A program made the translations under genes and the position numbers. Below, in pieces: positions 52,285-60,843 of a stretch of 64,000 bases of DNA (positions within the stretch are counted from its first letter, which is position 1; every line of letters begins with the position of its first letter). The DNA comes from VXRD01 sp965242535 (GTDB lineage: Bacteria; Latescibacterota; UBA2968): contig OZ251458.1 in NCBI GenBank assembly GCA_965242535.1, forward strand, positions 4,526,001-4,590,000, read 5' to 3'. The notes beneath the pieces were generated by a model. The model did no database searches. It was not told where the DNA came from and worked only from the letters and a program-made list of their open reading frames with translations.

Positions 52285-53564
52285 TATCCAAAAAGATTGA
52301 GTTGAAGATTTGTTTTGTACAATCCCCGGAGCATCCGATCTGTTTTTGCAAGAGCGGGGCTCATCGCGCTCGCTTTTGTTAGCGTATGGGCAAATAATCT
52401 CCCCGGCGCATTGCGTCCAACATCGTCAAAACCGCGATGAACCCGTAAATGCACGGCAAAAATCTGCGCCAATAGAGGAGGAATGGCATTTCCGATCTGT
52501 TTGATTCGATCTGAAGCATTCCCCTTGAATCTGAACCAATCGGGAAACGTTTGTATGCGCGCACATTCGCGCAAGGTCAATGGACGATTGTCTTTAGGGT
52601 GTATAAATTCCCTCGTCGCAGCACCTGTTATGGTCAAACTCGGTTCGTCAAAAACCAGTCGCTTAATGCCCGAGGGCGCGCCGCCCCTCTTTTCGGTAGG
52701 CGTTCCATCTATAACGCGCCGATTCGCCCTTCGCCTAAAGGATTCGTGATGCAGCGATTCGGGTAGGTCTTTCATCGACTGGCCGGGTTTCAAATTTGTA
52801 ATTCTTTCGAGTTGGATGCCCTCTATTTCAGAAGTGACGTGATCGTACACCTCCTCATTTCCGTCTCGCAGTTGTTCCTCCCACTCGTGTTTGGGCTCGT
52901 CCCGATAGCCGATGGGGCGATGCTCGTCCCGCGTTGGTGCGGGCAGTCCCTCTATCGCGTGCCTCAGCGTGATATCGGAATGCTTAAAAATGCGACCGTG
53001 GACCTGTATTCGGGGTTCTGGCAAGTTAAACGCCATTCCCAACCTATTTCCAATTACCAAAGTCCTCTTTCGCCTTTGCGGTATCCCGTATTCATGTGCA
53101 TATACCTTATCGATTCTCATCGCATATCCCAAGTTGATAAAGGCATTTGCCGCTTCATAGACATATATCCCACCTTTGGCTGTGAGCAGGCCCTCGACAT
53201 TTTCCATCATAAACCATTTGGGGCGCAAGACCGCCAAGGCGTCGACGTAATGCTTCAACAAACCGTTTCTCGGATCGTCCCAAAATCGCATCCCCGCCGT
53301 GCTAAATCCCTGACACGGCGGCCCTCCGATGAGAACATCCAATTCCCCCGTTTTGAGGCTCAAATTTTTGAGCAATTTTTCAAAATCACAAGACGTAATA
53401 TCCGCCGCATCACATGGGGTATCGGGGAAATTATGCCTGTAAGTCGCCACGGCATTTTCGTCTATATCTAACGCATAGAGAATGCGATAGCCAGCGCGTT
53501 TGAATCCCAACGAGCAACCGCCGGCACCCGCAAAGAGACTCATCGCCAAAGGTCGGGTATCCAT
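52284..53564 (-). CDS. DNA (cytosine-5) methyltransferase
   Basis: A 426-residue enzyme with the C5 motifs in order: I LFAGAGGCSLGFKRAGY, IV GGPPCQGFS (catalytic Cys84), VI MMENVEGLL, VIII IPQRRKRTLVIG, IX RLVFDEPSLTI with RECARIQTFPD, and X IGNAIPPLLA. All are intact. I chose the ATG at 53564 because motif I begins eight residues later and GGAG lies 10 bases before it; the longer frame overlaps the transposase remnant. It protects host DNA from the adjacent nuclease. The variable region between VIII and IX that sets specificity is about 100 residues. Confidence 0.95.
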   Translation of the reverse strand: MDTRPLAMSLFAGAGGCSLGFKRAGYRILYALDIDENAVATYRHNFPDTPCDAADITSCDFEKLLKNLSLKTGELDVLIGGPPCQGFSTAGMRFWDDPRNGLLKHYVDALAVLRPKWFMMENVEGLLTAKGGIYVYEAANAFINLGYAMRIDKVYAHEYGIPQRRKRTLVIGNRLGMAFNLPEPRIQVHGRIFKHSDITLRHAIEGLPAPTRDEHRPIGYRDEPKHEWEEQLRDGNEEVYDHVTSEIEGIQLERITNLKPGQSMKDLPESLHHESFRRRANRRVIDGTPTEKRGGAPSGIKRLVFDEPSLTITGAATREFIHPKDNRPLTLRECARIQTFPDWFRFKGNASDRIKQIGNAIPPLLAQIFAVHLRVHRGFDDVGRNAPGRLFAHTLTKASAMSPALAKTDRMLRGLYKTNLQLNLFG

Positions 53565-53599
53565 TTTCTCATTCTCCGATTGAAACTGGGAAACGAGTG

Positions 53600-53893
53600 C
53601 CGCAGATGATTCGAGTCGTTTCGAATATACCCACCGATCGCGAATCATTCGAGGCACGGGTCGCCGATCAAATCGCCAGCAAAGGCGGGTGCGCGTCCAA
53701 GAAAATGGGGTATTACGGCGTCAAACTCCACCTCCTCGCACAGTATCGCGCAAAGGGGAGGGATTGTTCAGTTGGATAGAGAGAAAAACGAACCTCTCCG
53801 TGGCGTCTCAAGTACGGTCCTATAACGGCTTACTCCGTCCATGTCTTTGGACGAGTCGCCGCGGCTTGTTTCTTACTCGCTTTCTACTCTTAA
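53600..53893 (+). pseudogene. Decayed DDE transposase, IS982-like
   Basis: Pieces of one transposase appear in three frames. VADQIASKGGCASKKMGY, then YGVKLHLLAQYRAKG, are in the first (53600-53760). FSWIERKTNLSVASQVRS and YNGLL are in the second (53770-53835). SVHVFGRVAAACFLLAF, then YS and a stop codon, are in the third (53837-53893). The pattern (KGYxASKKxYYYGVKLH, FNWIxxKTxIxxASKVRS, VHxFGxxAAA) is that of IS982-family enzymes. The middle, including catalytic residues, is deleted. It overlaps the 5' side of the restriction-modification operon. Confidence 0.75.
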
Positions 53894-53910
53894 TTCGCAT
53901 TGGTACAAAT

Positions 53911-53931
53911 GGGCACGGGGGCCTGCCCTAC
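53911..53931. repeat. Degenerate palindrome copy
   Basis: GGGCACGGGGGCCTGCCCTAC is a shortened relative of the inverted 26-bp repeat at 47410. Between it and the transposase stop codon nothing else is seen. Confidence 0.5.
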
Positions 53932-53999
53932 GGCTGATGGGTTGGGTGGAAACTGACCATTTGGGGTTCGTCTATTCGTTGTATCTCGTGCGGGAATGG

Positions 54000-54689
54000 T
54001 CAAAACAAAGCCCCTTGTTCGGGCGGAGATGTGGGTTTCAGACATTCCGAGGTGTCGTTTCTCGGGCTATTGACAAGGGTCGAAACAGGATGGGCGATCA
54101 TCTCTCGCGCCGGGTATGGAACGAGGAGGTCTCGCAAGTCTGTGCGTTCTTCCGGATCGAGCCAAGCGTCATACCCATTTGCCGGGAGGATGACGGGCAT
54201 GCGGTTGTGGATGGGTGCTATCAGGTCGTTGGGCTCGGTCGTGATGATGGTGCAGGATGGGATGCGTTCTCCGGTGGGTGCGTGCCACATGTCCCAAAGG
54301 CCGGCAAAGGCAAAGGGCGCGCCGGATTTGAGTGCGATGTGCATGGGCGTTTTGGTTCTGCCATCGAGGTTGCGCCGCCATTCGTAAAATCCGGTTGCGG
54401 GAATGAGGCACCGCCGTTTTTTGTACGCCATCTGAAACGAGGGCTTTTCCGCGAGGGTTTCTCCCCGCGCATTGATGAGGCGATTGCCGATTTTGCCGTC
54501 TTTTGCCCAAGACGGAATCAGCCCCCATTTGAAGGTATCTGCCCGCGGCTTATCGGTGTTGGCTATCGCAATAATATTCTGCCCCGGCGCGATGTTGTAT
54601 CGCTTGGGCATCGCGCGCGGAAAGACGAATTGCGGAAATGCGCGCTGGTTCTCATCGCGCTGGGCAGCATAAACATATCGCCCACACAT
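54000..54689 (-). CDS. SRAP-domain protein (YedK/HMCES family)
   Basis: A 229-residue protein. Cys2 directly follows the start (MCGRYV) and is the residue that links to abasic sites in single-stranded DNA after removal of Met. RYNIAPGQ, KWGLIPSWAKD, INARGETLAEKPSF, RRCLIPATGFYEW (with the conserved Glu) and the late HNRMPVIL (His) complete the family. Such proteins shield abasic sites during replication. AAAGGAAAT precedes the ATG on the minus strand. It lies close to the restriction operon but separated from it by the transposase remnant. Confidence 0.95.
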   Translation of the reverse strand: MCGRYVYAAQRDENQRAFPQFVFPRAMPKRYNIAPGQNIIAIANTDKPRADTFKWGLIPSWAKDGKIGNRLINARGETLAEKPSFQMAYKKRRCLIPATGFYEWRRNLDGRTKTPMHIALKSGAPFAFAGLWDMWHAPTGERIPSCTIITTEPNDLIAPIHNRMPVILPANGYDAWLDPEERTDLRDLLVPYPAREMIAHPVSTLVNSPRNDTSECLKPTSPPEQGALF

Positions 54690-54802
54690 GGGGATTTCCT
54701 TTCATCTGCGTTCATCTGTGGTTGCTTTTCGTTTTTGGGAGTTGGGCGGGGACTGACAACGGATAACGACTTTGTCGCATAAATAGCCATTGCCTATTGC
54801 GT

Positions 54803-55696
54803 TCATCCGCTATCGCTTTTCTTGATCTCAATCCCCAGCATATCCTCGAAAATTTTGATGATCGCCCAGTTCGATTCGGCGGGATTGACGCTGATGCCGG
54901 CTTGGAACCATTCCGCAGCCGAGGACAGGGCGAACAGGGGCACGCCGCACTCGCGTCCCAACGCCTTGGCGATCCCCAAGTCTTTGTGCATCGTGCCGAT
55001 GCGGCTTTGCCCCGCAAAATTTCGTTCCATAATATTTTGCGCGGTATCCCGAAACAGAAAACTGCCCACCACACTCGTGTCGATCACCTCGCACAGGGTT
55101 TCGGGTTTCACGCCCGCTTTGACGCCCAGGGCCAGGGTCTCGAAGATGCCCGCGTACGTCACCCCGGTCAAAACGGCGAGACACGCTTTCACGGTTTGCC
55201 CCGTGCCGATCTCTTCGCCGACATGGTAAATGTGTTTGCCGACCGATTGGAGCACTTCTTTGGTGCGGTCAAAGACCTCTCGCTGTGCGGCCACCATCAT
55301 CGTCAAGGTGCCGGCCGCCGCGCCTGGCGCGCCACCGCTGACGGGGGCATCTACGACGTTGACGCCCTCGTCTTCCAGCCACTGCGCGACTTCGACCAGT
55401 TCGGAGCGCAGGATGGTCGACGTGCAGATGAACGTCGATCCCGGTTTCATGCCGTCCAACAAACCGCCCTTCAGGATCGCCGCGATCTGATCGCCATTCA
55501 TGACCATGACGAACACAAAGTCCGCATGGTCGCCCACTTCGCCCACATTTTTTGCTGCGCGAGCACCCTTTGCGACAAACGGCTCCAATCGTTCGGGCCG
55601 CAAATCGCAGAGGATGAGATCGTGCCCGTTTTTCAAAATATTCGCCGCCATCCCACTGCCCATATCCCCTACGCCGATCAGCCCAACACGCGCCAT
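54803..55696 (-). CDS. 3-hydroxyisobutyrate dehydrogenase-family NAD(P) oxidoreductase
   Basis: A 297-residue beta-hydroxyacid dehydrogenase. The nucleotide-binding end is VGLIGVGDMGSGMAANI. The substrate-binding DAPVSGGAPGAAAGTL follows, and the catalytic Lys is in GTGQTVKACLAV (about residue 171). The C-terminal half is all-helical as in the family. Members oxidise 3-hydroxyisobutyrate, tartronate semialdehyde and similar acids. It lies 12 bases after the alcohol-dehydrogenase gene, so the two probably act in one pathway. Confidence 0.93.
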   Translation of the reverse strand: MARVGLIGVGDMGSGMAANILKNGHDLILCDLRPERLEPFVAKGARAAKNVGEVGDHADFVFVMVMNGDQIAAILKGGLLDGMKPGSTFICTSTILRSELVEVAQWLEDEGVNVVDAPVSGGAPGAAAGTLTMMVAAQREVFDRTKEVLQSVGKHIYHVGEEIGTGQTVKACLAVLTGVTYAGIFETLALGVKAGVKPETLCEVIDTSVVGSFLFRDTAQNIMERNFAGQSRIGTMHKDLGIAKALGRECGVPLFALSSAAEWFQAGISVNPAESNWAIIKIFEDMLGIEIKKSDSG

Positions 55697-55708
55697 GGTC
55701 TCTCCCTT

Positions 55709-56800
55709 TCACGCGTCGAAGTGGATGATCTGCCGCGCGACTTCGCCCTCGAGCAGGGCATCGAACGCCTCGTCGATGTCGTCGAGGGCTATCGCGTGGG
55801 AAATCATTTCATCCAGCTTGAGATTGCCCATCAAATACATATCCACGTACCGGGGCATATCCACGCGAAAGCGATTGGATCCCATGCTCGACCCCTGAAT
55901 TTTGCGCTCGCCGAGCAAGTCGTGCCCGGTCAATTCGATTTTGACGCCTTCGGGAATCATGCCGATCACCGTGGCCATACCGCCCCGTTCGAGCATCTCG
56001 AAACACTGCTCTGCGGTTCGCTTCAACCCCACCGCTTCAAACGAATACGCCACGCCATTGCCTCCGGTCAAATCCATCATTTGCTCGACCACATCCCCGT
56101 CATTCGCATTGACGAGATCGGTCGCGCCCAATGCCTTGGCCAGTTGCAATTTGGAAGCCACCGCATCCACGGCGATGATGCGGCCCGCGCCCCCGATGCG
56201 CGCGCCTTGAACCGCGCTCAAGCCAATGCCCCCGCATCCGACGACCGCCACCGTGCTGCCCGGCTCGACCTTTGCCGTGTTGAGCGCGGCGCCCATCCCC
56301 GTCGTCACGCCGCACCCGATCAGCGCGGCTTTGTCCAGCGGCATGTCCTCGCGCACTTTGCAGACCGCGTTCTCGTGTACCAGCAACTGTTCGGCGTACG
56401 AGGCGAGGTTTGCAAACTGGAGCAATTCCCGACCGTCTTGGGACAAGCGCGGCCTGTCCGTCTCTTTGCGCTGTGTGGATTCCCGGTCTTCGCACAAATT
56501 GGGACGCCCGGTGGTGCAGTAGCGGCAATGCCCGCAAAAGACCGACAAGCACGTAATCACATGGTCGCCGGGTTTTGTGTACGTCGCGTCCGGACCAACG
56601 GCTTCCACAATGCCTGCGGACTCGTGCCCCATCACCGCGGGCATGGGGCAGGTGTGAAGCCCTTCCCGAAAGTGAACATCGCTGTGGCAAACGCCCGCCG
56701 CAACCGTGCGAACCAAGACCTCGCGCCCGATGGGGGCCGCGATCTCGACATCTTCCACGCGGATCGGCTGGTGGGCTTCGCGCAAAACAGCAGCTTTCAT
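55709..56800 (-). CDS. Zinc-dependent alcohol dehydrogenase (class III-like, medium-chain)
   Basis: A 363-residue MDR enzyme. Catalytic zinc ligands are Cys38 (GVCHSDVH), His59-Glu60 (GHESAG) and a later Cys (LIGCGVTTGMG). The structural-zinc lobe is CGHCRYCTTGRPNLC. The nucleotide-binding turn is VVGCGGIGLSAVQGA. The sequence most resembles the S-(hydroxymethyl)glutathione/mycothiol-dependent and aryl-alcohol dehydrogenase group; the substrate is not proven. First gene of a pair with the 54803 dehydrogenase and divergent from the Gfo/Idh gene. Confidence 0.94.
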   Translation of the reverse strand: MKAAVLREAHQPIRVEDVEIAAPIGREVLVRTVAAGVCHSDVHFREGLHTCPMPAVMGHESAGIVEAVGPDATYTKPGDHVITCLSVFCGHCRYCTTGRPNLCEDRESTQRKETDRPRLSQDGRELLQFANLASYAEQLLVHENAVCKVREDMPLDKAALIGCGVTTGMGAALNTAKVEPGSTVAVVGCGGIGLSAVQGARIGGAGRIIAVDAVASKLQLAKALGATDLVNANDGDVVEQMMDLTGGNGVAYSFEAVGLKRTAEQCFEMLERGGMATVIGMIPEGVKIELTGHDLLGERKIQGSSMGSNRFRVDMPRYVDMYLMGNLKLDEMISHAIALDDIDEAFDALLEGEVARQIIHFDA

Positions 56801-56919
56801 TTTTCATCTCCTTTGTCAATGCGTTGCACAACGCGCCGAGTTTGTCATGCTGTCGGTGGGACATGATAATGCCAACCGCCCCAATATGAAAATAATCTCG
56901 CCGCCGTGCAACAATCAAC

Positions 56920-56948
56920 TTGACATTGCGGTTTGCAGCAAGTATGAA
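56920..56948 (+). promoter_or_regulatory. Sigma-70 promoter for the Gfo/Idh gene
   Basis: TTGACA (56920-56925), 17 bases, TATGAA (56943-56948). The -35 box is perfect and the -10 box matches at four positions. The start would be near 56955, about 41 bases before the ATG. Confidence 0.65.
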
Positions 56949-56995
56949 TAGCGGTCAGTCGTCCGTTTTTATTTTCAATTTTTCGAGGAGTTCCC

Positions 56996-57946
56996 ATGTT
57001 AAAAGCGGGATTTATCGGCGCGGGGAATCGCAGTCAGAAGGCGCATTATCCAAACGTCCATCGCTTGGAGCGCGAGGTCGAAATGAGCGCGGTTTGCGAA
57101 CTCGACGAGGAACGCCTGAATCAAGTGGCGAAAAAGTACGAATTTCCGCAGACCTACACGGACCATCGCCAGATGCTCGACAAAGAGGACCTCGACGTCA
57201 TCTATTGCATCATGAACGAGAAATGGATCTTGCAAACCGCCCTCGACTGCATGAACGCGGGGAAACACATTTTCATCGAGAAGCCCCCGGGCGCGAATCT
57301 CGAAGAAACCGAGCAGTTGCTCGAAGCCGCCGTGTCCAACGAGGTCTTTGCGATGGTCGGCTTTCAGCGCCGCTACACCGCGGTCACGCGCGAAGCCATG
57401 CGACTCGTCTCCCAAAAAGGCCCGGTCTCATCGGTCGTCACCACGTTCAACAAGCAGATGCTCGGCGGCGACGGCCGGGAATTTACCTCCACTTTGTGGA
57501 ACGACGTCTGCCATATCGTCGATCTCACGCGCTATATGGCCGGCAGCGAACCGGTCGAAGTGACCGCCTATCAGGACAAATTCGGCGGCGAAAGCTACAA
57601 CAATTACACGGCCCTCATCCGGTTTGAGAACGGCGCCACAGGCGCCATCTTTGGCAACCGCGCCTCCGGCGGCCGCGTGCTCCGCTCTGAACTGCACGGC
57701 GTAGGAATCGGGTGTTATATGAAAATCCCGCAGGAGATCGAGATTCACGAAGACGACCAAGTGCGTACTTTGGGGGGATGGGAGATCGACGGCGCAGAGG
57801 AAGAGGATGTCGCCAGTTACGAGGGCGTCTTGACCATGCACCGGCATTTCGTCGATTGCATCAACGACGGCGAAGTGCCCCACAACGACCTGCGCGACGT
57901 CATCCACTCCATCCGCTTGGTGGATCGACTCGAGGCGAAGACGTAA
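56996..57946 (+). CDS. Gfo/Idh/MocA-family oxidoreductase
   Basis: A 316-residue NAD(P)-dependent oxidoreductase. The Rossmann turn is KAGFIGAGNRSQKAHY, followed by MSAVCELDEER and HIFIEKPPGANLEETEQLL, where the EKPP motif includes the catalytic Lys. The C-terminal domain (about 130-310) has the open beta-sheet of the family, with GFQRRYTAV and WNDVCHIVDLTRYM. Members act on sugars, inositols and related compounds. GAGGAG precedes the ATG. It probably serves the same carbohydrate metabolism as the divergent dehydrogenases. Confidence 0.93.
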   Translation: MLKAGFIGAGNRSQKAHYPNVHRLEREVEMSAVCELDEERLNQVAKKYEFPQTYTDHRQMLDKEDLDVIYCIMNEKWILQTALDCMNAGKHIFIEKPPGANLEETEQLLEAAVSNEVFAMVGFQRRYTAVTREAMRLVSQKGPVSSVVTTFNKQMLGGDGREFTSTLWNDVCHIVDLTRYMAGSEPVEVTAYQDKFGGESYNNYTALIRFENGATGAIFGNRASGGRVLRSELHGVGIGCYMKIPQEIEIHEDDQVRTLGGWEIDGAEEEDVASYEGVLTMHRHFVDCINDGEVPHNDLRDVIHSIRLVDRLEAKT

Positions 57947-57954
57947 GGCGAAAC

Positions 57955-58008
57955 GCAACCGCGGCTTCGGGCGGCGCGGGATCCGCAGGTGATCGGTGGT
58001 TGCTTTTT
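57955..58008 (+). terminator. Probable terminator after the Gfo/Idh gene
   Basis: GCAACC (57955-57960) pairs with GGTTGC (57998-58003) around a GC-rich internal hairpin (GCGG/CCGC), and TTTTT follows. Short outer stem, so moderate confidence. Confidence 0.5.
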
Positions 58009-58072
58009 GAATGGTTTTTGTCCATATTTGACCTGTCTCGGTATCCCGACAACTTTTGGCCTATCTGAAAAA

Positions 58073-59152
58073 ATGAACGAATTGCATTTGAATCAACTGC
58101 TCGGCAGAGATGAAATCGACATCGACTTAAAGGAAATCGCGGCCTATCTCACGGATCAGACCGTTCTCGTAACCGGTGCGGGTGGGTCGATAGGTTCTGA
58201 ACTCTGCCGCCAAATCGGCCGCTTTGCGCCCCAAACCCTCTTGCTCCTCGGCCGCGGGGAGCAGAGCATCTACACCATTCTCATGGAATGCGACAAGCAT
58301 TTTCCAAAGCTCGATGTTCGGCCCATCATCGCAGACATCCGCGACGCCAATCGCATGCGACACGTTTATGAGGCGCATCGGCCCGCGGTGATTTTTCACA
58401 CGGCGGCGCACAAGCATGTGGAACTCATCGAAGCCTTTCCAGAAGAAGTCGTCAAGAACAACATCATCGGCACGAAAATCGTTTCGGAACTCGCGCACGA
58501 ATACGGGATTCAGCGATTTGTGATGATCTCCACGGACAAAGCCGTCAAGCCCGCGTGCGTTTATGGCGCGGGCAAGCGGCTTTCAGAATTTCAGATCGAA
58601 GGGCTCGCCAGGCGGTCCGACACGATCTTCGTCACGGTGCGCTTTGGCAATGTGCTCGGCGCGCGCGGGTCGATAGTGCCCCTGTTCCAAAAGCAAATCG
58701 CCGAAGGCGGCCCGGTGACGGTGCATCCCAAAGCCACGCGGTATTTTATGACCATCCCCGAAGCGGCTCGCCTCGTGATTCAAAGCGGGTCTATGGGCAA
58801 GAACGGCGAAATTTTTATTCTCGACATGGGCAAGTCCCTGCCCATTCTCGACCTCGCTATCGAAATGATACGCTTGGCGGGCAAAGAACCCGGCGTGGAC
58901 ATAAAACTCGAATTTATCGACCTGCGCCCGGGCGACAAACTCCACGAAGAACTCCTCACGCGAGGCGAAGGCATTTGCATGACCCAAAACAAGAAAATTT
59001 TTATCGCCCAATCCGATCAAATCGACATCGACGCGCTCGAAGCGACAATTGCAGAACTCGAACAACTAGCCGAAGAAACCAAACGCACCGCCATCATCGA
59101 GAAATTGACCGAATTTCTCCCCGACTACAATCCCTCCGCGCTTTGGGCATAA
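58073..59152 (+). CDS. UDP-GlcNAc 4,6-dehydratase/CapD-like polysaccharide biosynthesis protein
   Basis: A 359-residue soluble SDR enzyme. NAD-binding VLVTGAGGSIGSELCRQI (about residues 31-48) is followed by FHTAAHKHVELIE, MISTDKAVKPACVYGAGKRL (with Tyr-x-x-x-Lys) and RFGNVLGARGSIVPLFQKQI. It corresponds to the C-terminal half of FlaA1/CapD proteins, without the membrane helices of the long form. It makes a 4-keto-6-deoxy sugar nucleotide for surface polysaccharide. The chosen ATG has only an A-run ahead; an earlier in-frame ATG at 57989 overlaps the terminator. It is convergent with the sugar transferase gene. Confidence 0.9.
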   Translation: MNELHLNQLLGRDEIDIDLKEIAAYLTDQTVLVTGAGGSIGSELCRQIGRFAPQTLLLLGRGEQSIYTILMECDKHFPKLDVRPIIADIRDANRMRHVYEAHRPAVIFHTAAHKHVELIEAFPEEVVKNNIIGTKIVSELAHEYGIQRFVMISTDKAVKPACVYGAGKRLSEFQIEGLARRSDTIFVTVRFGNVLGARGSIVPLFQKQIAEGGPVTVHPKATRYFMTIPEAARLVIQSGSMGKNGEIFILDMGKSLPILDLAIEMIRLAGKEPGVDIKLEFIDLRPGDKLHEELLTRGEGICMTQNKKIFIAQSDQIDIDALEATIAELEQLAEETKRTAIIEKLTEFLPDYNPSALWA

Positions 59153-59185
59153 AAAAAGGGCGTTATCATAACGCCCTTTGCTACT
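59151..59185. terminator. Bidirectional terminator
   Basis: AAAGGGCGTTA (59155-59165) and TAACGCCCTTT (59169-59179) form a perfect 11-bp stem. The A-run at 59151-59157 gives a T-run on the minus strand, so it serves the exopolysaccharide operon well; on plus it follows the dehydratase stop codon. Confidence 0.85.
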
Positions 59186-59302
59186 TTGCATTGCGAACGA
59201 TCCGCCCTCTTATAGCCCCCCCACATCCACTTTTCTTTTTTTTTAACCCCACCTGAACGGGCACGCCTGTCCATTATTCCCCATTCCACAAAATCATTGT
59301 CA

Positions 59303-60796
59303 TCACCAGTTGTCCGACCCCTTGAGCACGATGGGGATCGTTTTGAGCAAAATTTGCAAATCCAATACCGGAGACCAATTTTCAATATAATAGATATCCA
59401 GACGAGCCATCTCATCTAGCGATAAATTTCTTCGCCCGCTGACTTGCGTCAAGCCCGTAATGCCGGGTAAAACATCATATCTTCGGAGATGCCATTTCTT
59501 ATATCCCTTTACTTCATCTGGCGTATGTGGACGAGGCCCAACCCAACTCATTTCGCCTTTGAATACATTGATCACTTGAGGAAATTCATCCAGACTGAAG
59601 CGTCTCATAAAACGGCCTATGCGCGTCACGCGAGGGTCATTTTTTTTTCCTCGAAACAGAGAATCATCGAAAATATTCTGCGTGCCAATTTCGTGGCGTT
59701 TTTGTTCAGCGTCGTCATACATCGACCGCATCTTGTAAGTATAGAATACTTTCTCGCCTTTTCCAATTCTCGCCTGTCTAAAGAGAACAGGCCCTTTAGA
59801 CTCAAGGCGAATGCCAATGCCGACAAAAATCCAGACCGGTGCTGTCAAGGTGACCACACACGCGGACAAAACGATATCCAGGCTCCGTTTTACAAGACGA
59901 CTCCACTGTTGCAATATTCTTTTTTTGAGTTGAAAAATGGGAATATCTGCGACTTCTTTAACGCACATTTGATGCGTCAAAATTTCAAAAAAACTGGGAA
60001 TTATGCTAAACTGAACACCCGTGCGTTCACATGTTTGAATTGTTGACGCTATCACATCGGTGTCCAAATTCATAGTCGCCAACACGACCTCATCCACGCG
60101 CTCGGTTTGCAAGAGAGATGGCAAATCGTCAATCCTTCCAAGAATCTGACTTTCCTCTACTCTGTCAGCCCGATCCTTTGGGAAAACAGGAGGCTTATGC
60201 CCGCCATTACCTCGACCGCCGGTTTCTTTGAGGTGAGAGGAAAAAGATAAAAAGCCAAGGGACAGATATCCACAAGCCACGTTCTTCACTATAGCGCGAT
60301 GGAATCCATGCGCGACCTCATCTGTGCCAATAATAACGATCCGTCTCAACCCTATTCCTTGCCTTAACAGATGCCCGAAACAAATAGAAAATCCCCAACG
60401 CCACAACGTTAATGCGATCAAACTCAACAGCCAAGCCATTGCGACAACCAATCGGGAATATGTCTCTACATCGTATCGCGTAATGATACCCTTTAAGGCA
60501 AAACTCAGTGCCATAATGATCAACGAGTTAAACGTAACAGCCCGTAAGATAGAAAAAAAATCATCCACTTTAAATGAAGGGTGCTGTAAGCGATACATTC
60601 CAAAAGCATTGAGCATCAAAAAACCGACAAGCCCAACAAAATAAGAAAATCGAAAATAAATCTCAAGAGGCGGTGAGGATTGCTGAGGAAGGATCGTCAG
60701 GGAAAATCGAAAATAATACGCAAGCAAAAACCCCCCGGATAAAATCAATACATCGCCAAGTGCCAAAATAATTTTGAAAGTCATTCTCCTTTTCAT
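59303..60796 (-). CDS. Polyprenyl glycosylphosphotransferase (initiating exopolysaccharide sugar transferase)
   Basis: A 497-residue WbaP/WcaJ-like protein. Four or five N-terminal transmembrane helices (to about residue 150) precede a central CoA-binding-like domain (IVIIGTDEVAHGFHRAI). One more helix (SLDIVLSACVVTLTAPVW) leads to the catalytic domain: LESKGPVLFRQARIGKGEKV, YKMRSMYDDAE, RFSLDEFPQVINVFKGEMSW, VGPRPHTPDEV and DVLPGITGLTQVSGRR. It transfers a sugar phosphate to undecaprenyl phosphate. I chose 60796 (MKRRMTF); 60784 (MTF) is possible. Last gene of the minus-strand operon. Confidence 0.94.
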   Translation of the reverse strand: MKRRMTFKIILALGDVLILSGGFLLAYYFRFSLTILPQQSSPPLEIYFRFSYFVGLVGFLMLNAFGMYRLQHPSFKVDDFFSILRAVTFNSLIIMALSFALKGIITRYDVETYSRLVVAMAWLLSLIALTLWRWGFSICFGHLLRQGIGLRRIVIIGTDEVAHGFHRAIVKNVACGYLSLGFLSFSSHLKETGGRGNGGHKPPVFPKDRADRVEESQILGRIDDLPSLLQTERVDEVVLATMNLDTDVIASTIQTCERTGVQFSIIPSFFEILTHQMCVKEVADIPIFQLKKRILQQWSRLVKRSLDIVLSACVVTLTAPVWIFVGIGIRLESKGPVLFRQARIGKGEKVFYTYKMRSMYDDAEQKRHEIGTQNIFDDSLFRGKKNDPRVTRIGRFMRRFSLDEFPQVINVFKGEMSWVGPRPHTPDEVKGYKKWHLRRYDVLPGITGLTQVSGRRNLSLDEMARLDIYYIENWSPVLDLQILLKTIPIVLKGSDNW

Positions 60797-60843
60797 GATC
60801 TTATGTCCAATTATCCAAAGTACCCGGCAAATACACATAAGAA

